Shown here: piece by piece, positions 27,812-36,834 of the stretch
Numbering within the stretch: the stretch's first letter is position 1
How the letters are laid out: each line of letters begins with the position of its first letter
Source of the DNA: Allobosea lupini
Lineage (GTDB): Bacteria > Pseudomonadota > Alphaproteobacteria > Rhizobiales > Beijerinckiaceae
NCBI RefSeq assembly: GCF_900109525.1
Contig: NZ_FOAN01000001.1
Location: 620,001 to 684,000 of the forward strand
DNA length: 64,000 nt
Reading direction: 5' to 3'
Notes under the pieces: model-generated
Told to the model about the DNA's origin: nothing
Seen by the model: the letters and a program-made list of their open reading frames with translations, nothing else
Database searches by the model: none
Program-made: the position numbers and the translations under genes

Positions 27812-28021
27812 CGCTGCGAGGCATCGACGGCCCCTCTGAACAGAAGCCGGCGCCGACCTCGTTTGCGTCATCGCCGGCCCGCGGCAAGCTCGCCAAAGCA
27901 GAATTTGCCACTTAGTATCTGCAGCGTTCGTCTTCACAGCAGCCTACTCTGCCCCAGCGAATGTGGCAGCCGAGCCTAGGTGATCCAGGACGCGATGAGC
28001 AGGCGCCACCGTCATTCGACC

Positions 28022-29842
28022 ATGATCATGGCTCGAATCTTCACCCTTCTTGCGTTCATGCTCGGCTTTGCCGCGCCGGCGGCCATGGCGGAGCCGGCAC
28101 GCATCCTGGACGACAATTCGGATTCGATCGCGGTGGTGATCGGCAACCGCGACTACAAGCAGACCAGCACGGTCGACTACGCCCATAACGATGCCGAGGC
28201 GATCCGCGACTATCTCGTCCGCGGGCTGCGCTTCCGCGAGCAGAACGTCTTCCTGTTGAAGGATGCGACGCTGGGCGAGCTGACCCAGATGTTTGGTAGC
28301 GAGGCCAATCCGCAGGGCGGCAAGCTCTGGCGCAGCGCGGTCGAAGGGCGCTCCAACGTCTTCGTCTATTATTCAGGCCATGGCGTGCCGGACCTCGCCA
28401 CGCGGCAGCCCTTCCTGTTGCCGCAGGACGGCAGCCCGAACGCCAGCGAAAGCGGCTATGCCCTGCAGACGCTGTATCGGAACCTCGAGCTGGTGCGGCA
28501 GAAGATCGGAGCGCAGCGGCAGCTGATCGTGATGATCGACGCCTGCTTCACCGGCGAGACCGGGCGCAAGGGCGAGAGCCTGCTCGCGGTCTCGGCGCCA
28601 GGTTTTACCCCGGCCAAGCCGCGTACAGGCGGCGGCATCATCAAGCTGGTCGCGACCTCAGGCACGACTCCGGCCAATTGGGACGCCAACCAGAAGCTCG
28701 GCCTGTTCACCAGCCGCTTCCTGATGGGCGCCGCCGGGCTGGCGCAGGCCGGCAGCGATAGGCGGATCGGCTGGGTCGAGCTGCAATCCTATGTCGTCCG
28801 CGAGGTCGAGACGGCCGCGCGGCGCGACAGCGGGCGCGAGCAGAAACCCGAATTCGACATCGCCAACCTGTCGCTGCCGGCCGTCGAGCCGTCGGCCACC
28901 ATCCGCCGCAGCTTCGAAAGCGCACAGGACGAGGCGCGCTGGCACAGCGCGACGGCCGACGGCTCGCGCGAGGCCCTCGAACGCTATGTCGCGCAATGCA
29001 CGCCCCCCTGTGCCTATCGGCAGCAGGCGATGGATCGGCTGCTGCAACGGCAGCGCAACGCCGAGGCGGCCAAAGACGACGAGAGCTGGCGGCAGTTTGG
29101 CGCCGAGGGCAAATACCAGGCCTATCTCGACGCCTGCAACCGGATCTGTGCCTACCGGCAATTGGCGCTCGGCTATCTGGGCAAGGATCCGGTCGCAGCG
29201 ACCAGGCCGGAGGACACGCAAGCTAAGCCGCAAGGACTCGGATCGGCAGCACAGCCGACCGTGACCAGCAATCCGGCCCTCGCCCTCGCCGAAGCGAAGG
29301 CGGCGGGGACGATCGAAGCGCTGGACCGCTTTCTCAAGGCCCATCCCGAAGGCAGGCTGGCGACGGAAGCTTTCGCCGCACGGGCTGCGCTGGTCCAATC
29401 CGCCAGGCAAACTGGTGCCGGCCATGCGCCGACCGCGGCGGCCAATGCGCGCTACGCCACCGGTCAGATGCAAATCGAAGCCGGGGCTCCCGCAGACGCC
29501 AAGCCAGCGCCCGATACGCGCTCCGAGGCCTGCACGTCGCAGGGCATCGTCGTGAAACTCGGGCCACGTCGTCCGGAAGACCCGAAGAGCGGGTTCCTGT
29601 CCGTGCGATCCGGGCCGGGCGGCAGCGGCTATTTCGAGACCGACCGTGTCTACAACGGCGACCGACTGATCATCTGCAACACGATCGGCCCGTGGCACGC
29701 CATCGTCTACGCGAATCGTGGCCAGTCGCTTCAAGAGTGTCGAGCGAATCTGACTGTGAAGTCAGCGGGCCGCGCGACGTATTCCGGCCCGTGCCGCTCG
29801 GGTTGGGTTCACAAAAACTATGTCGAAATAACCGCGAGATAA
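28022..29842 (+). CDS. Secreted caspase-like (peptidase C14) protein with C-terminal SH3-like domain
   Basis: About 606 residues from ATG 28022; GTG 27980 or ATG 27995 are other starts. A signal peptide (MARIFTLLAFMLGFAAPAAMA) is followed by a caspase domain with AVVIGNRDY, the catalytic His120 in VYYSGHGVP and Cys175 in MIDACFTG. Two Cys-containing repeats follow (EALERYVAQCTPPCAYRQQA and KYQAYLDACNRICAYRQLA). An alanine-rich linker leads to an SH3-like domain (FLSVRSGPGG to GWVHKNYVEI). Catalytic residues are intact, so it should be an active protease of the periplasm or cell surface. The substrate is unknown. Confidence 0.87.
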   Translation: MIMARIFTLLAFMLGFAAPAAMAEPARILDDNSDSIAVVIGNRDYKQTSTVDYAHNDAEAIRDYLVRGLRFREQNVFLLKDATLGELTQMFGSEANPQGGKLWRSAVEGRSNVFVYYSGHGVPDLATRQPFLLPQDGSPNASESGYALQTLYRNLELVRQKIGAQRQLIVMIDACFTGETGRKGESLLAVSAPGFTPAKPRTGGGIIKLVATSGTTPANWDANQKLGLFTSRFLMGAAGLAQAGSDRRIGWVELQSYVVREVETAARRDSGREQKPEFDIANLSLPAVEPSATIRRSFESAQDEARWHSATADGSREALERYVAQCTPPCAYRQQAMDRLLQRQRNAEAAKDDESWRQFGAEGKYQAYLDACNRICAYRQLALGYLGKDPVAATRPEDTQAKPQGLGSAAQPTVTSNPALALAEAKAAGTIEALDRFLKAHPEGRLATEAFAARAALVQSARQTGAGHAPTAAANARYATGQMQIEAGAPADAKPAPDTRSEACTSQGIVVKLGPRRPEDPKSGFLSVRSGPGGSGYFETDRVYNGDRLIICNTIGPWHAIVYANRGQSLQECRANLTVKSAGRATYSGPCRSGWVHKNYVEITAR

Positions 29843-29892
29843 GCGCCCATCCGCGCGGCGGCGCTCCTGATCACCATGTCGGGCCCCGACGG

Positions 29893-29938
29893 CGGGCGAG
29901 GTGATTTTGCCCCAACGGGCGAGGTGATTTTGCCCCAA
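29893..29938. repeat. Two tandem copies of a 23-base sequence next to tRNA-Arg
   Basis: Bases 29893-29915 (CGGGCGAGGTG then ATTTTGCCCCAA) are repeated exactly at 29916-29938. Each copy can form a short GGGC/GCCC stem. The pair lies 27 bases from the tRNA-Arg 3' end, a common integration site, but no integrase is present. Confidence 0.8.
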
Positions 29939-29965
29939 TCGGAGCAGACAACTGAGCGACAACAA

Positions 29966-30042
29966 TGGCGAGCCCGACAGGATTCGAACCTGTGACCAGC
30001 AGCTTAGAAGGCTGCTGCTCTATCCAGCTGAGCTACGGGCCC
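29966..30042 (-). tRNA. tRNA-Arg(TCT)
   Basis: A 77-base cloverleaf read on the minus strand. The acceptor stem is GGGCCCG/CGGGCTC with CCA encoded. The anticodon stem-loop GCAGC-CTTCTAA-GCTGC gives anticodon TCT, reading AGA. The T arm contains GGTTCGAATCC. Confidence 0.96.
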
Positions 30043-30084
30043 TAAAGGGAGCGGCGGATTTGGTGTCCGCCGCTCGCTTGAACT

Positions 30085-30390
30085 TCAATGCGTCCACTGG
30101 CCGACGCGGTTGAACTTGAAATTGTCCGAGTAGGTCATGGCCCGGCGCTTGGCCCGATGCGGCTGCTCGAGGCGGTAGGCGATACCGTTGCGCGTCGCGT
30201 AGGCGACAGCCTCCTCGGCCGTGTCGAACCAGAGCCTGAGCTGGCTCTTCATGTCGCCCGACGAGGTCCAGCCCATCAGCGGCTCGATCTCGCGCGGCCG
30301 CTCGGGCTCGTATTCCAGCAGCCAGCGGCCGGCCTTGGCCGTGCCAGACTGCATCGCGTTGCGGGCCGGCGAATAGATGCGTGCCGTCAT
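30085..30390 (-). CDS. NDUFS4-like complex I accessory protein (ETC complex I subunit region)
   Basis: A 101-residue soluble protein of the family of mitochondrial NDUFS4. MTARIYSPARNAMQSG, WLLEYEPERPREIEPLMGWTSS and the C-terminal AMTYSDNFKFNRVGQW are all hallmarks. In mitochondria the protein stabilises the NADH dehydrogenase module; the alphaproteobacterial homologue is a complex I supernumerary subunit. It sits between two tRNA genes on the same strand. The frame is open upstream through tRNA-Pro, but ATG 30390 starts the conserved part. Confidence 0.92.
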   Translation of the reverse strand: MTARIYSPARNAMQSGTAKAGRWLLEYEPERPREIEPLMGWTSSGDMKSQLRLWFDTAEEAVAYATRNGIAYRLEQPHRAKRRAMTYSDNFKFNRVGQWTH

Positions 30391-30421
30391 GCTCCCCCTC
30401 GCCTTCCGGCAAAGCCCAAAA

Positions 30422-30498
30422 TGGTCGGGGCACCAGGATTCGAACCTGGGACCCTCTGCTCCCAAAGCAGATGCGCTACCGGGCTGCGCTATACCCCG
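30422..30498 (-). tRNA. tRNA-Pro(TGG)
   Basis: A 77-base cloverleaf on the minus strand with acceptor CGGGGTA/TGCCCCG and encoded CCA. The anticodon stem-loop CTGCT-TTGGGA-GCAG gives TGG, reading CCA. It lies 32 bases upstream of the NDUFS4-like start, so the two may be co-transcribed. Confidence 0.95.
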
Positions 30499-30620
30499 AA
30501 TATCCTGCAAGTGCATGGAATCACTTACCGAACCGTCGCCGTACCTCGACGAGGCGAAGCAACGCGCTACGCCATAGCATCGAACAGGCGGGATGGGAAC
30601 AGCCCGCGCAGCCGCAATGC

Positions 30621-31769
30621 CTAGACGACGATGAGATCGCGCGAGCTGCGTGACAGCAGTTCGCAGCCGCCCCGGGTGACGAGGACGTTGTCGATGAGGC
30701 GCGCGCCCAGCCCTTCCTCGTGCAGGAAGACCGGCGGCTCGACGCTGACGACCATGCCGGCGCGCAGGGTGTAGCGGCTGCCGCCGATCATGTGCATCGG
30801 CTCGCCCCAGCTCGGCGGAAAGCCGGGCGCCAGCCCGTAGCCGGAGGTGTGGACGCGGCCATGCTCGAGGCCGGCCTCGCCGATCACGCGCTTGGCCGCC
30901 TCATGCGGCGCGGTCGCGGGCGCTCCGTCGCGAATCTCGGCGATGCAAGCGTCGCAAGCGCGGCGGGCGATTTCGTAGAGATCGCGCATCCTGGCGTTGG
31001 GCTGGCCCAGGCAGAATTGCCGGCCGAGCGTCGCGGTGTAACGCCGGACCGTCGCGCCGTATTCGACGCTGCCATAGTCGCCGGCCTGCAGCCAGCGCTC
31101 GGTCGGTGCGCCATGGCTGTAGCAGGAGCGCTCGCCGGAGACGAGGTTGATCGGGCTCGCCGCCAGGCCGCTGCCGCGCGCCAGCAACGCGCCATAGACC
31201 TCGCCGGCGACCTCGAGTTCGCTGCGGCCGACGCGCAGCGCCTTGCCGAAGACGGTCAGCGCTGCATCCGCGATCGCCGCCGCCCGCCTGATATAGCCGA
31301 GCTCGGTCGGCGATTTCACCAGCGTGAGATCGTGGACAAGATTGGTCGCTTCGACGAAACGCGAGCCGAACAGGTCGCGGATCGCGCTGTAATGATGCGG
31401 GTGGAGATAATAGGCCGGCACCTCGACGCCGACGCGGCCGGCCAGCAAGCCGAGACTGTCGGCGAGGCCTGCGAATCGCGGAATCGGGTCCTCGTTCTCG
31501 CCGCCTCCGAAGGTCTCCAGCCGGTCGACCAGGGCATCGTCGAGGATCTCGGCCCGCTCGCCCTCGCGCGCCATCATCGCGATCGGCCCGTCGGCCGGGA
31601 CTAGCAGGCACTGGAACTCCTGGTAGCTCTTGGCGTCCGAGCCGGTCAGCCAGCGGATCGAGACGGGATGAAAGAGCACCAGCCAGTCCAGCCCCTGCCC
31701 GGCCATCGCCCGCCGCACTTGGGCGCGCCGTTCGGCGAATTCCTCGACCGTGAAGTCGTGCCTCGACAT
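30621..31769 (-). CDS. M24 family (creatinase/ectoine hydrolase-like) hydrolase
   Basis: A 382-residue protein with the N-terminal creatinase domain (DWLVLFHPVSIRWLTGSDA) and a C-terminal pita-bread domain. The canonical metal-binding Asp residues are not conserved: VEYGATVRRYTATLGR stands where aminopeptidase P has DxG...D, and VHTSGYGLAPGFPPSWGE replaces HGxG. This GY..PPxWGE form is that of ectoine hydrolase DoeA and creatinase, which cleave C-N bonds of small molecules without metal. A binding protein and an IclR regulator are adjacent, supporting a small-molecule catabolic role. The frame opens far upstream, but ATG 31769 starts the domain. Confidence 0.8.
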   Translation of the reverse strand: MSRHDFTVEEFAERRAQVRRAMAGQGLDWLVLFHPVSIRWLTGSDAKSYQEFQCLLVPADGPIAMMAREGERAEILDDALVDRLETFGGGENEDPIPRFAGLADSLGLLAGRVGVEVPAYYLHPHHYSAIRDLFGSRFVEATNLVHDLTLVKSPTELGYIRRAAAIADAALTVFGKALRVGRSELEVAGEVYGALLARGSGLAASPINLVSGERSCYSHGAPTERWLQAGDYGSVEYGATVRRYTATLGRQFCLGQPNARMRDLYEIARRACDACIAEIRDGAPATAPHEAAKRVIGEAGLEHGRVHTSGYGLAPGFPPSWGEPMHMIGGSRYTLRAGMVVSVEPPVFLHEEGLGARLIDNVLVTRGGCELLSRSSRDLIVV

Positions 31770-31783
31770 CTCCCGCGCCGCTC

Positions 31784-32578
31784 TCAGAGGGCCGGCAGCG
31801 GCTGCATCGGCCCGCCCAGCCATTTCCTGTGGAGTTCGTCGAGATCGCCGTTCAGCGTGCTCTGGAAGATCAGCGTGTCGAGCCAGCGCAGCAGGTCGTG
31901 CTCGCCGCGGCGGATGGTGATGTGGGCTGGGGCCCGCCGCAGCGCGAACTTGAAGTCGAATTCCTTGCTCGGGTTCTGCTTGGCGAGTTCGACCACGACG
32001 ACGCTGTTGGCGGCGAGCAATTGTGCATGGCCGGCCAGATAGGCTTGCACCGCCGTGGCATTGTCCTCGGTGCGCATGATGTCGGCCGAGGGCGCCAGCG
32101 CCGAAAGGACGAGGTCCTCGGTCGTACCCTTGGCGACGGCGATGCGGTTGCGGCCGAGATCGGCGCCCGCTTTCACCGCCAGCGCCTTGGCGCCGTAGAC
32201 GGCGAGCGCGGTGTCGGCATAGGGCGCGCTGAACATCACCTGTCGAGCGCGCTCTGCAGTGATCGACATCGCCGCGATGTTCAAGTCGGACTTGTCGGTG
32301 AGCAGGAAGGGGATGCGGCTCGCCGCCGGCACCGGGACCAGCTCCAGCTTCACGCCCAGCGACTTGGCGACGAGCTTGGCCATGTCGACGTCGAAGCCTT
32401 CGAGCTCGCGCTTGGCGTTCATCATGCCGAAGGGCGGCACATCGGCGAAGACGGTGATGCGCACTACGCCCTTCGACAGGATGTCGTCGAGCTTGTCCGC
32501 ATGGGCCTCCAGGCTGGCGACCAGCCCGGCGAACAGGGCAAGGGCGCCGAAGAACGCCGATCTGAAACCGTGTCCCAT
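31784..32578 (-). CDS. Amino acid-type ABC transporter substrate-binding protein
   Basis: A 264-residue family 3 binding protein with a signal peptide (MGHGFRSAFFGALALFAGLV). VVRITVFADVPPFGMMNAKRELEGFDVDMAKLV and NIAAMSITAERARQVMFSAPY are typical. It starts upstream of the M24 gene and is separated by 14 bases, so they form one operon. No permease or ATPase is adjacent, so it must use components encoded elsewhere. Together with the hydrolase it may capture the hydrolase substrate. Confidence 0.9.
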   Translation of the reverse strand: MGHGFRSAFFGALALFAGLVASLEAHADKLDDILSKGVVRITVFADVPPFGMMNAKRELEGFDVDMAKLVAKSLGVKLELVPVPAASRIPFLLTDKSDLNIAAMSITAERARQVMFSAPYADTALAVYGAKALAVKAGADLGRNRIAVAKGTTEDLVLSALAPSADIMRTEDNATAVQAYLAGHAQLLAANSVVVVELAKQNPSKEFDFKFALRRAPAHITIRRGEHDLLRWLDTLIFQSTLNGDLDELHRKWLGGPMQPLPAL

Positions 32579-32733
32579 GATGCTCCCCCGATTTGTCGTT
32601 GATGCCGGCCGCTTCTGCAGCCGGACGGCCAGTCGCGCTGCCCTCATAGGCAGAACGGCGATGACCTAGCGGAATGCTATCGGTTTCGTATATGCAGTCA
32701 AGCTTCGCTAATAAATCAAACCTGAGAGATCCG

Positions 32734-33450
32734 ATGACGGCCGAGACCGCCGCCGACGCCCGCACCCGCCCCTATCCGGCGCCGGCTCTGGAAAAAGGCC
32801 TGGAGATCATCGAGTTGCTGGCGCTGGCGCAGACGCCACTTTCAGCGCGGGCGATCGCAGAGCGGCTCGGGCGCTCGAAGAACGAGATCTTCCGCATGCT
32901 GTTCGTGCTGATCGAGCGCGGCTATCTCGATCGTGATCCGGCGACCGACGAGATCGCACTCAGCAACCGCCTGTTCGAGCTCGGCATGCGGGTGCCGCGC
33001 GCCCGCGACCTTGTCGAGATCGCGACGCCAGCGCTGGAGGTCCTGAGCGAGAGGATCGGCCAATCCTCGCATCTGGTCGTGCTGAGCAAGGGCGAGACGG
33101 TGGTGATCGTCGCGATCGCCGGGCCCGGTGACATCAATTTCACGCTGCGGCTGGGCTATCGCCGGCCGGCCGCCGCTTCGACCTCCGGCCAGGTCATACT
33201 TGCTTTCCGGGACGGCGCTGATTCTGATTCCGGGCTGGCAGCGATTGCCGCGGATGGCTTCCTGATCGCCGACAGCCACGACGTCGTCGGCGTAACCGAC
33301 ATCAGCGCACCGATCCTCGACCGCAAGGGCCAGGCCATCGCCAGCATCGTCGTGCCCTATCTGAACCGGCGCGAAGCGCGTCCGCAGCATCGCGAGGCGC
33401 TGGCGGCGTTGCTCGCCACCTGCCGCGCCATTTCCGAAAGACTGGGGTGA
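32734..33450 (+). CDS. IclR family transcriptional regulator
   Basis: A 238-residue regulator. The HTH is SARAIAERLGRSKNEIFRMLFVL, and the effector domain contains SHLVVLSKGETVVIVAIAGPG, AASTSGQVILAF and DISAPILDRKGQAIASIVVPY. ATG 32734 follows GAGAGAT; the frame is open from 32674. It is divergent from the binding-protein/M24 operon across 155 bases and is probably its regulator. Confidence 0.9.
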   Translation: MTAETAADARTRPYPAPALEKGLEIIELLALAQTPLSARAIAERLGRSKNEIFRMLFVLIERGYLDRDPATDEIALSNRLFELGMRVPRARDLVEIATPALEVLSERIGQSSHLVVLSKGETVVIVAIAGPGDINFTLRLGYRRPAAASTSGQVILAFRDGADSDSGLAAIAADGFLIADSHDVVGVTDISAPILDRKGQAIASIVVPYLNRREARPQHREALAALLATCRAISERLG

Positions 33451-33487
33451 GCCGGACGTCCGGCCCAACAGTCAGGCCAAGAGAAGG

Positions 33488-33976
33488 TCAGCGCTTGAAC
33501 AGCGGATGCTCGACCTTGTCGCCGGGCTTGATGCCGAGCTTCTCGGCGATGCCCGCGTTGAGCTCGAGCACCGACAGAACCGGCTCGCCCGAGGGAATCG
33601 TCCGGGTCGAGAGCGGCTCCGCCCGCTCGGCGATGCGCGCGACCGTGCCGTCGGCGCGGATGAACAGCATGTCGAGCGAGATATAGGTGTTCTGCATCCA
33701 CATCGCGACCGGCTCGACCTGCTTGAAGTCGAAGAGCATGCCGCGATCGGCCGGCATGAACTGACGGTGCATCAGGCCCCGCGCACGCTGCTCTGGCGTT
33801 CGCATCACCTCGACCTGGAAGGCGTGACGTCCGGAGCTCGTGACGATGGCGAGCGGCTCCAGCCCTGCAGCTGGCGCGCCCTGCGCTTCGGCGGATCTGG
33901 GCAGCATGGCAAAGGCACCGGCGACCAGCACGGCGGCGAAGACGCCCCGCAGCACACGTTCTACAACAGACATCAT
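33488..33976 (-). CDS. DUF192 family exported protein
   Basis: A 162-residue protein with an N-terminal signal or anchor (VVERVLRGVFAAVLVAGAFAML) and the DUF192 fold: FQVEVMRTPEQRARGLMHRQFMP, MLFDFKQVEPVAMWMQNTYISLDMLFI and VLELNAGIAEKLGIKPGD. The N-T-Y-I-S-L-D-M-L-F motif is diagnostic. Function is unknown; members are often periplasmic. Confidence 0.9.
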   Translation of the reverse strand: MMSVVERVLRGVFAAVLVAGAFAMLPRSAEAQGAPAAGLEPLAIVTSSGRHAFQVEVMRTPEQRARGLMHRQFMPADRGMLFDFKQVEPVAMWMQNTYISLDMLFIRADGTVARIAERAEPLSTRTIPSGEPVLSVLELNAGIAEKLGIKPGDKVEHPLFKR

Positions 33977-34255
33977 CGCGCCTCGCGCCCCAAAGCCATC
34001 CCCGCGGCAGCCTTGCCGCGGCCTCGTGGCGGTTCTGGGGCCAATGGCACGAAGCTGCGCCCCTCCGTCAAGCTTTTCGCCGATCGGCACCGCTCGCATC
34101 TTCCTTTCGCCGCCGCCTTGCGGCAGGGTCTGCGGCGACTTCCCACCGGAAGCGAATTCGCCGTGCCGTCGGCGAATCCGCCTCTGACGTCACCAATCGG
34201 AGCTTGGCCCGGGCTATGCGCTCGCGGGCCTCGACGATGCTTCAGGAGACCATCA

Positions 34256-36139
34256 ATGACGATCTTGTCCGGCCGCCGCCTTGCCAGCTCCCGGCCGCTG
34301 CCCACGGCGGGGCTCCTGCTCCTCCTCCTGACGGGCTCAGCTTCCGCCGCCGACTTCCAGCTCGACAATCTGAAGCTCGACTTCGGCAAGTTCGTCGTGT
34401 CGATCCCGAAGCTCGATGTGAAGGGTACTCCGCTCGACCGCGACAGCTTCCGCGCGCTGCTCCTGTCAGGCACCAGCGCCGCCCCGGCCGGCGGCGTGGC
34501 CGGCGCGAGCCAGCCCGGCGAGAGCGCAATCACCCGGCTCGGCAAGCTCACGGCCAGCGAGATCAGCGCCCCCACCCTGGTGATGGAACAGAGTTTCGGC
34601 CCGCAGAAACAGGTCACCACCTATCGCAACATCAAGTTCTTCGACATCAGCGAAGGCCGGATCGGCCGCGGCGAATCGAGCGACGGCACGATCAAGGTCG
34701 AGGGCGCGGCCACCGGCCCGATGAACGGCGAGATCAAGCGCACCAGCTTCGAAGTGCTCGACCTGATGCAGATCGCCCGCATCTTCGGCGACAAGGCCAA
34801 GCCCGGCGAGACCGCGCCGCTGCAGCCGATCATCGGCAAGATCGACCAGGACGGCTACGTCCTCGACCTCGGCGAACAGGGCAAGGTCACCGCCGGCAAG
34901 GCCTCGATCCGCGGCTTCAAGGCGCGCGTCGCCTCCGAGCCGATGGGCGAGTTGCTGACCCGCATCGCCGAGCTCAGCGACGAATCGGAGAAGGCCTCGC
35001 GCAATCTCAACAGCAAAGAAGACCCGGCGATCAGCGAGGCGCGCGACCGCAAGCTCCTCGTCGCCATGGCCGAGATCTTCGACGCCGTCGACTATGGCAG
35101 CGGCGAGGTCCGCGACATCGTGATGGCGCTGAAGACGCCGCCCAAGCCCGGCGCCAAGGCGGAACCGGTCGACATGCGCTTCTCGCGCATCGCCTTCGGC
35201 GAGGACGCCCCCGAGAAATCGGGCGTCGCCATCGAGGGCCTGCAGTTCGAAGGCAGCGGCGCCAAGGGCGTCATCGGCCTCATCGGCTATTCCGGCTTCT
35301 CGCTGGAAGGCGTCATCCGCGAGATCAAGGCCGTCGCCAACTCCGCGGTCGACATCAAGACGCTCGACTTCCGCCGCTTCATCCCGAAGCTCGGCACGGT
35401 CAAGATGAGCGGCGTGCAGATGAGCGTGCCGCAGGACGGCAAGCGCGGCCGTCCGGCCGGCCCGCCGATCCAGGTCGGCCTCGGCAATTTCGAGCTCAAG
35501 GCCGGCGAGCAGCTCAACGGCATCCCGACCGACATGACTCTGACGCTCGACAAGATCACCTTCCCGATCGTCGAGAGCGCCGACAATCCCGCCGCCAAGG
35601 ACCTGCTGGCGATGGGCTACCGCACTATCGACCTTTCGGCGAAGCTCTCCCTGGCCTGGCAGGAGGCGAGCAAGGAGTTCGCCATCCGCACGCTCTCGCT
35701 CGGCGGCGCCGGCATGGCCAGGCTCGACGCGACCGGCATGCTCGGCAATATCGGCAAGGAGGTCTTCACCGGCGATATCGCGCTCGCGCAGGTCGCGCTG
35801 CTCGGTGCCACCGCCAAGACTGTCGAGCTGAAGCTGCAGAATCTCGGCCTCGCCGAGAAGCTGATCGAGAACGAGGCGAAGAAGTCGAAGCGCAAGGTCG
35901 AGGATGTCCGGCGCGAATACGGCATGATGGCGAGCCTCGGCCTCGCGGCCATTCTCGGACCCTCCGACGGCGCCAAGGCGCTGGCGAACGCCGTCGCCCG
36001 CTTCGTCGCCAAGCCGGGCACGCTCACGGTGAAGGCCACAGCCAAGACACCTGCCGGTCTCGGCCTCGCCGATGTGATCGCGCTCGGGGAACCGACCGAG
36101 ATCTTCGACAAGATCAACGTCGACGCCACGGCGGAGTGA
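34256..36139 (+). CDS. Large exported protein of unknown function (627 aa)
   Basis: A 627-residue protein with a signal peptide ([17 protein letters not shown]) after CAGGAG. The mature part alternates short amphipathic strands: [59 protein letters not shown]. That pattern resembles beta-rich lipid- or envelope-associated proteins of the AsmA/DUF945 kind, but I find no defining motif and assign no family. A lysine-rich helix ([19 protein letters not shown]) is near residue 545. The frame is open far upstream, but the signal peptide sets the start. Confidence 0.8.
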   Translation: MTILSGRRLASSRPLPTAGLLLLLLTGSASAADFQLDNLKLDFGKFVVSIPKLDVKGTPLDRDSFRALLLSGTSAAPAGGVAGASQPGESAITRLGKLTASEISAPTLVMEQSFGPQKQVTTYRNIKFFDISEGRIGRGESSDGTIKVEGAATGPMNGEIKRTSFEVLDLMQIARIFGDKAKPGETAPLQPIIGKIDQDGYVLDLGEQGKVTAGKASIRGFKARVASEPMGELLTRIAELSDESEKASRNLNSKEDPAISEARDRKLLVAMAEIFDAVDYGSGEVRDIVMALKTPPKPGAKAEPVDMRFSRIAFGEDAPEKSGVAIEGLQFEGSGAKGVIGLIGYSGFSLEGVIREIKAVANSAVDIKTLDFRRFIPKLGTVKMSGVQMSVPQDGKRGRPAGPPIQVGLGNFELKAGEQLNGIPTDMTLTLDKITFPIVESADNPAAKDLLAMGYRTIDLSAKLSLAWQEASKEFAIRTLSLGGAGMARLDATGMLGNIGKEVFTGDIALAQVALLGATAKTVELKLQNLGLAEKLIENEAKKSKRKVEDVRREYGMMASLGLAAILGPSDGAKALANAVARFVAKPGTLTVKATAKTPAGLGLADVIALGEPTEIFDKINVDATAE

Positions 36140-36149
36140 GGTCGGCGCG

Positions 36150-36833
36150 TTGAGCTCGCCAATCCTGCCTGCTCCGGACGCCGACTGGCGTCCGGACGCC
36201 CTTGCCATCTGGTGGGCCGGTCTCCCAACCGGCCCACGCGGCTTTCTGCGCCGCTGGATCAACCCGCACAACCAGACACGCCTTCATCTCGCCAATCTGG
36301 TGGCGCGTCGGCCCGGCCAGATCACGATCGGCGCCTATTCCTATGGCCGGCCCAAAGTCCGCTTTCCCGAGAGCGGCGCGAAGCTGACGATCGGCCGCTA
36401 TTGCTCGATCGCCGACGGGATCGAGATCATGCTCGGCGGCAATCACCGCACCGAATGGGCGACGACATATCCCTTTCCCGCCATGTCCGGCCTCTGGCCC
36501 GATGCCGCGGGCCTTGCCGGAGCCGATGTCTCGCGCGGCGACGTCGTCATCGGCTCCGATGTCTGGCTGGGCTCGCAGGCGCTCATCCTCTCCGGCGTCG
36601 GCATCGGCCATGGCGCAGTGGTGGCGGCGCGCGCAGTGGTGACGAGGGACGTGCCGCCCTATGCGATCGTCGCCGGCAATCCAGCCCGCATCGTGCGCTA
36701 CCGGATGAGCGAGGAGCGCATCGCTGCGTTGCTGCGTAGCAGCTGGTGGCTGCTCCCGGAAGCCGAGATCAGGCGGCTCATTCCGACGCTTCTGTCCGAA
36801 CGGATCGAGGACCTGCCCGGCGCGGCACCTTAG
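36150..36833 (+). CDS. CatB-type O-acetyltransferase (left-handed beta helix)
   Basis: A 227-residue hexapeptide-repeat acyltransferase. Motifs are [36 protein letters not shown] with the catalytic His in NHRT, and [29 protein letters not shown]. The C-terminal [14 protein letters not shown] is typical. The family acetylates sugars or xenobiotics; a surface-polysaccharide role is more likely here than drug resistance because a glycosyltransferase follows convergently. TTG 36150 is the probable start, 11 bases after the previous stop. Its stop is one base from the end of the convergent gene. Confidence 0.85.
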   Translation: MSSPILPAPDADWRPDALAIWWAGLPTGPRGFLRRWINPHNQTRLHLANLVARRPGQITIGAYSYGRPKVRFPESGAKLTIGRYCSIADGIEIMLGGNHRTEWATTYPFPAMSGLWPDAAGLAGADVSRGDVVIGSDVWLGSQALILSGVGIGHGAVVAARAVVTRDVPPYAIVAGNPARIVRYRMSEERIAALLRSSWWLLPEAEIRRLIPTLLSERIEDLPGAAP

Positions 36834-36834
36834 C

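Noticed and set aside
29893..29938. A CRISPR array
   Set aside because: There are only two copies with no spacer between them.
36150..36833. Chloramphenicol resistance by a CatB-type enzyme
   Set aside because: The fold is shared by many sugar acetyltransferases, and the neighbours are polysaccharide genes; resistance cannot be claimed from the motif.
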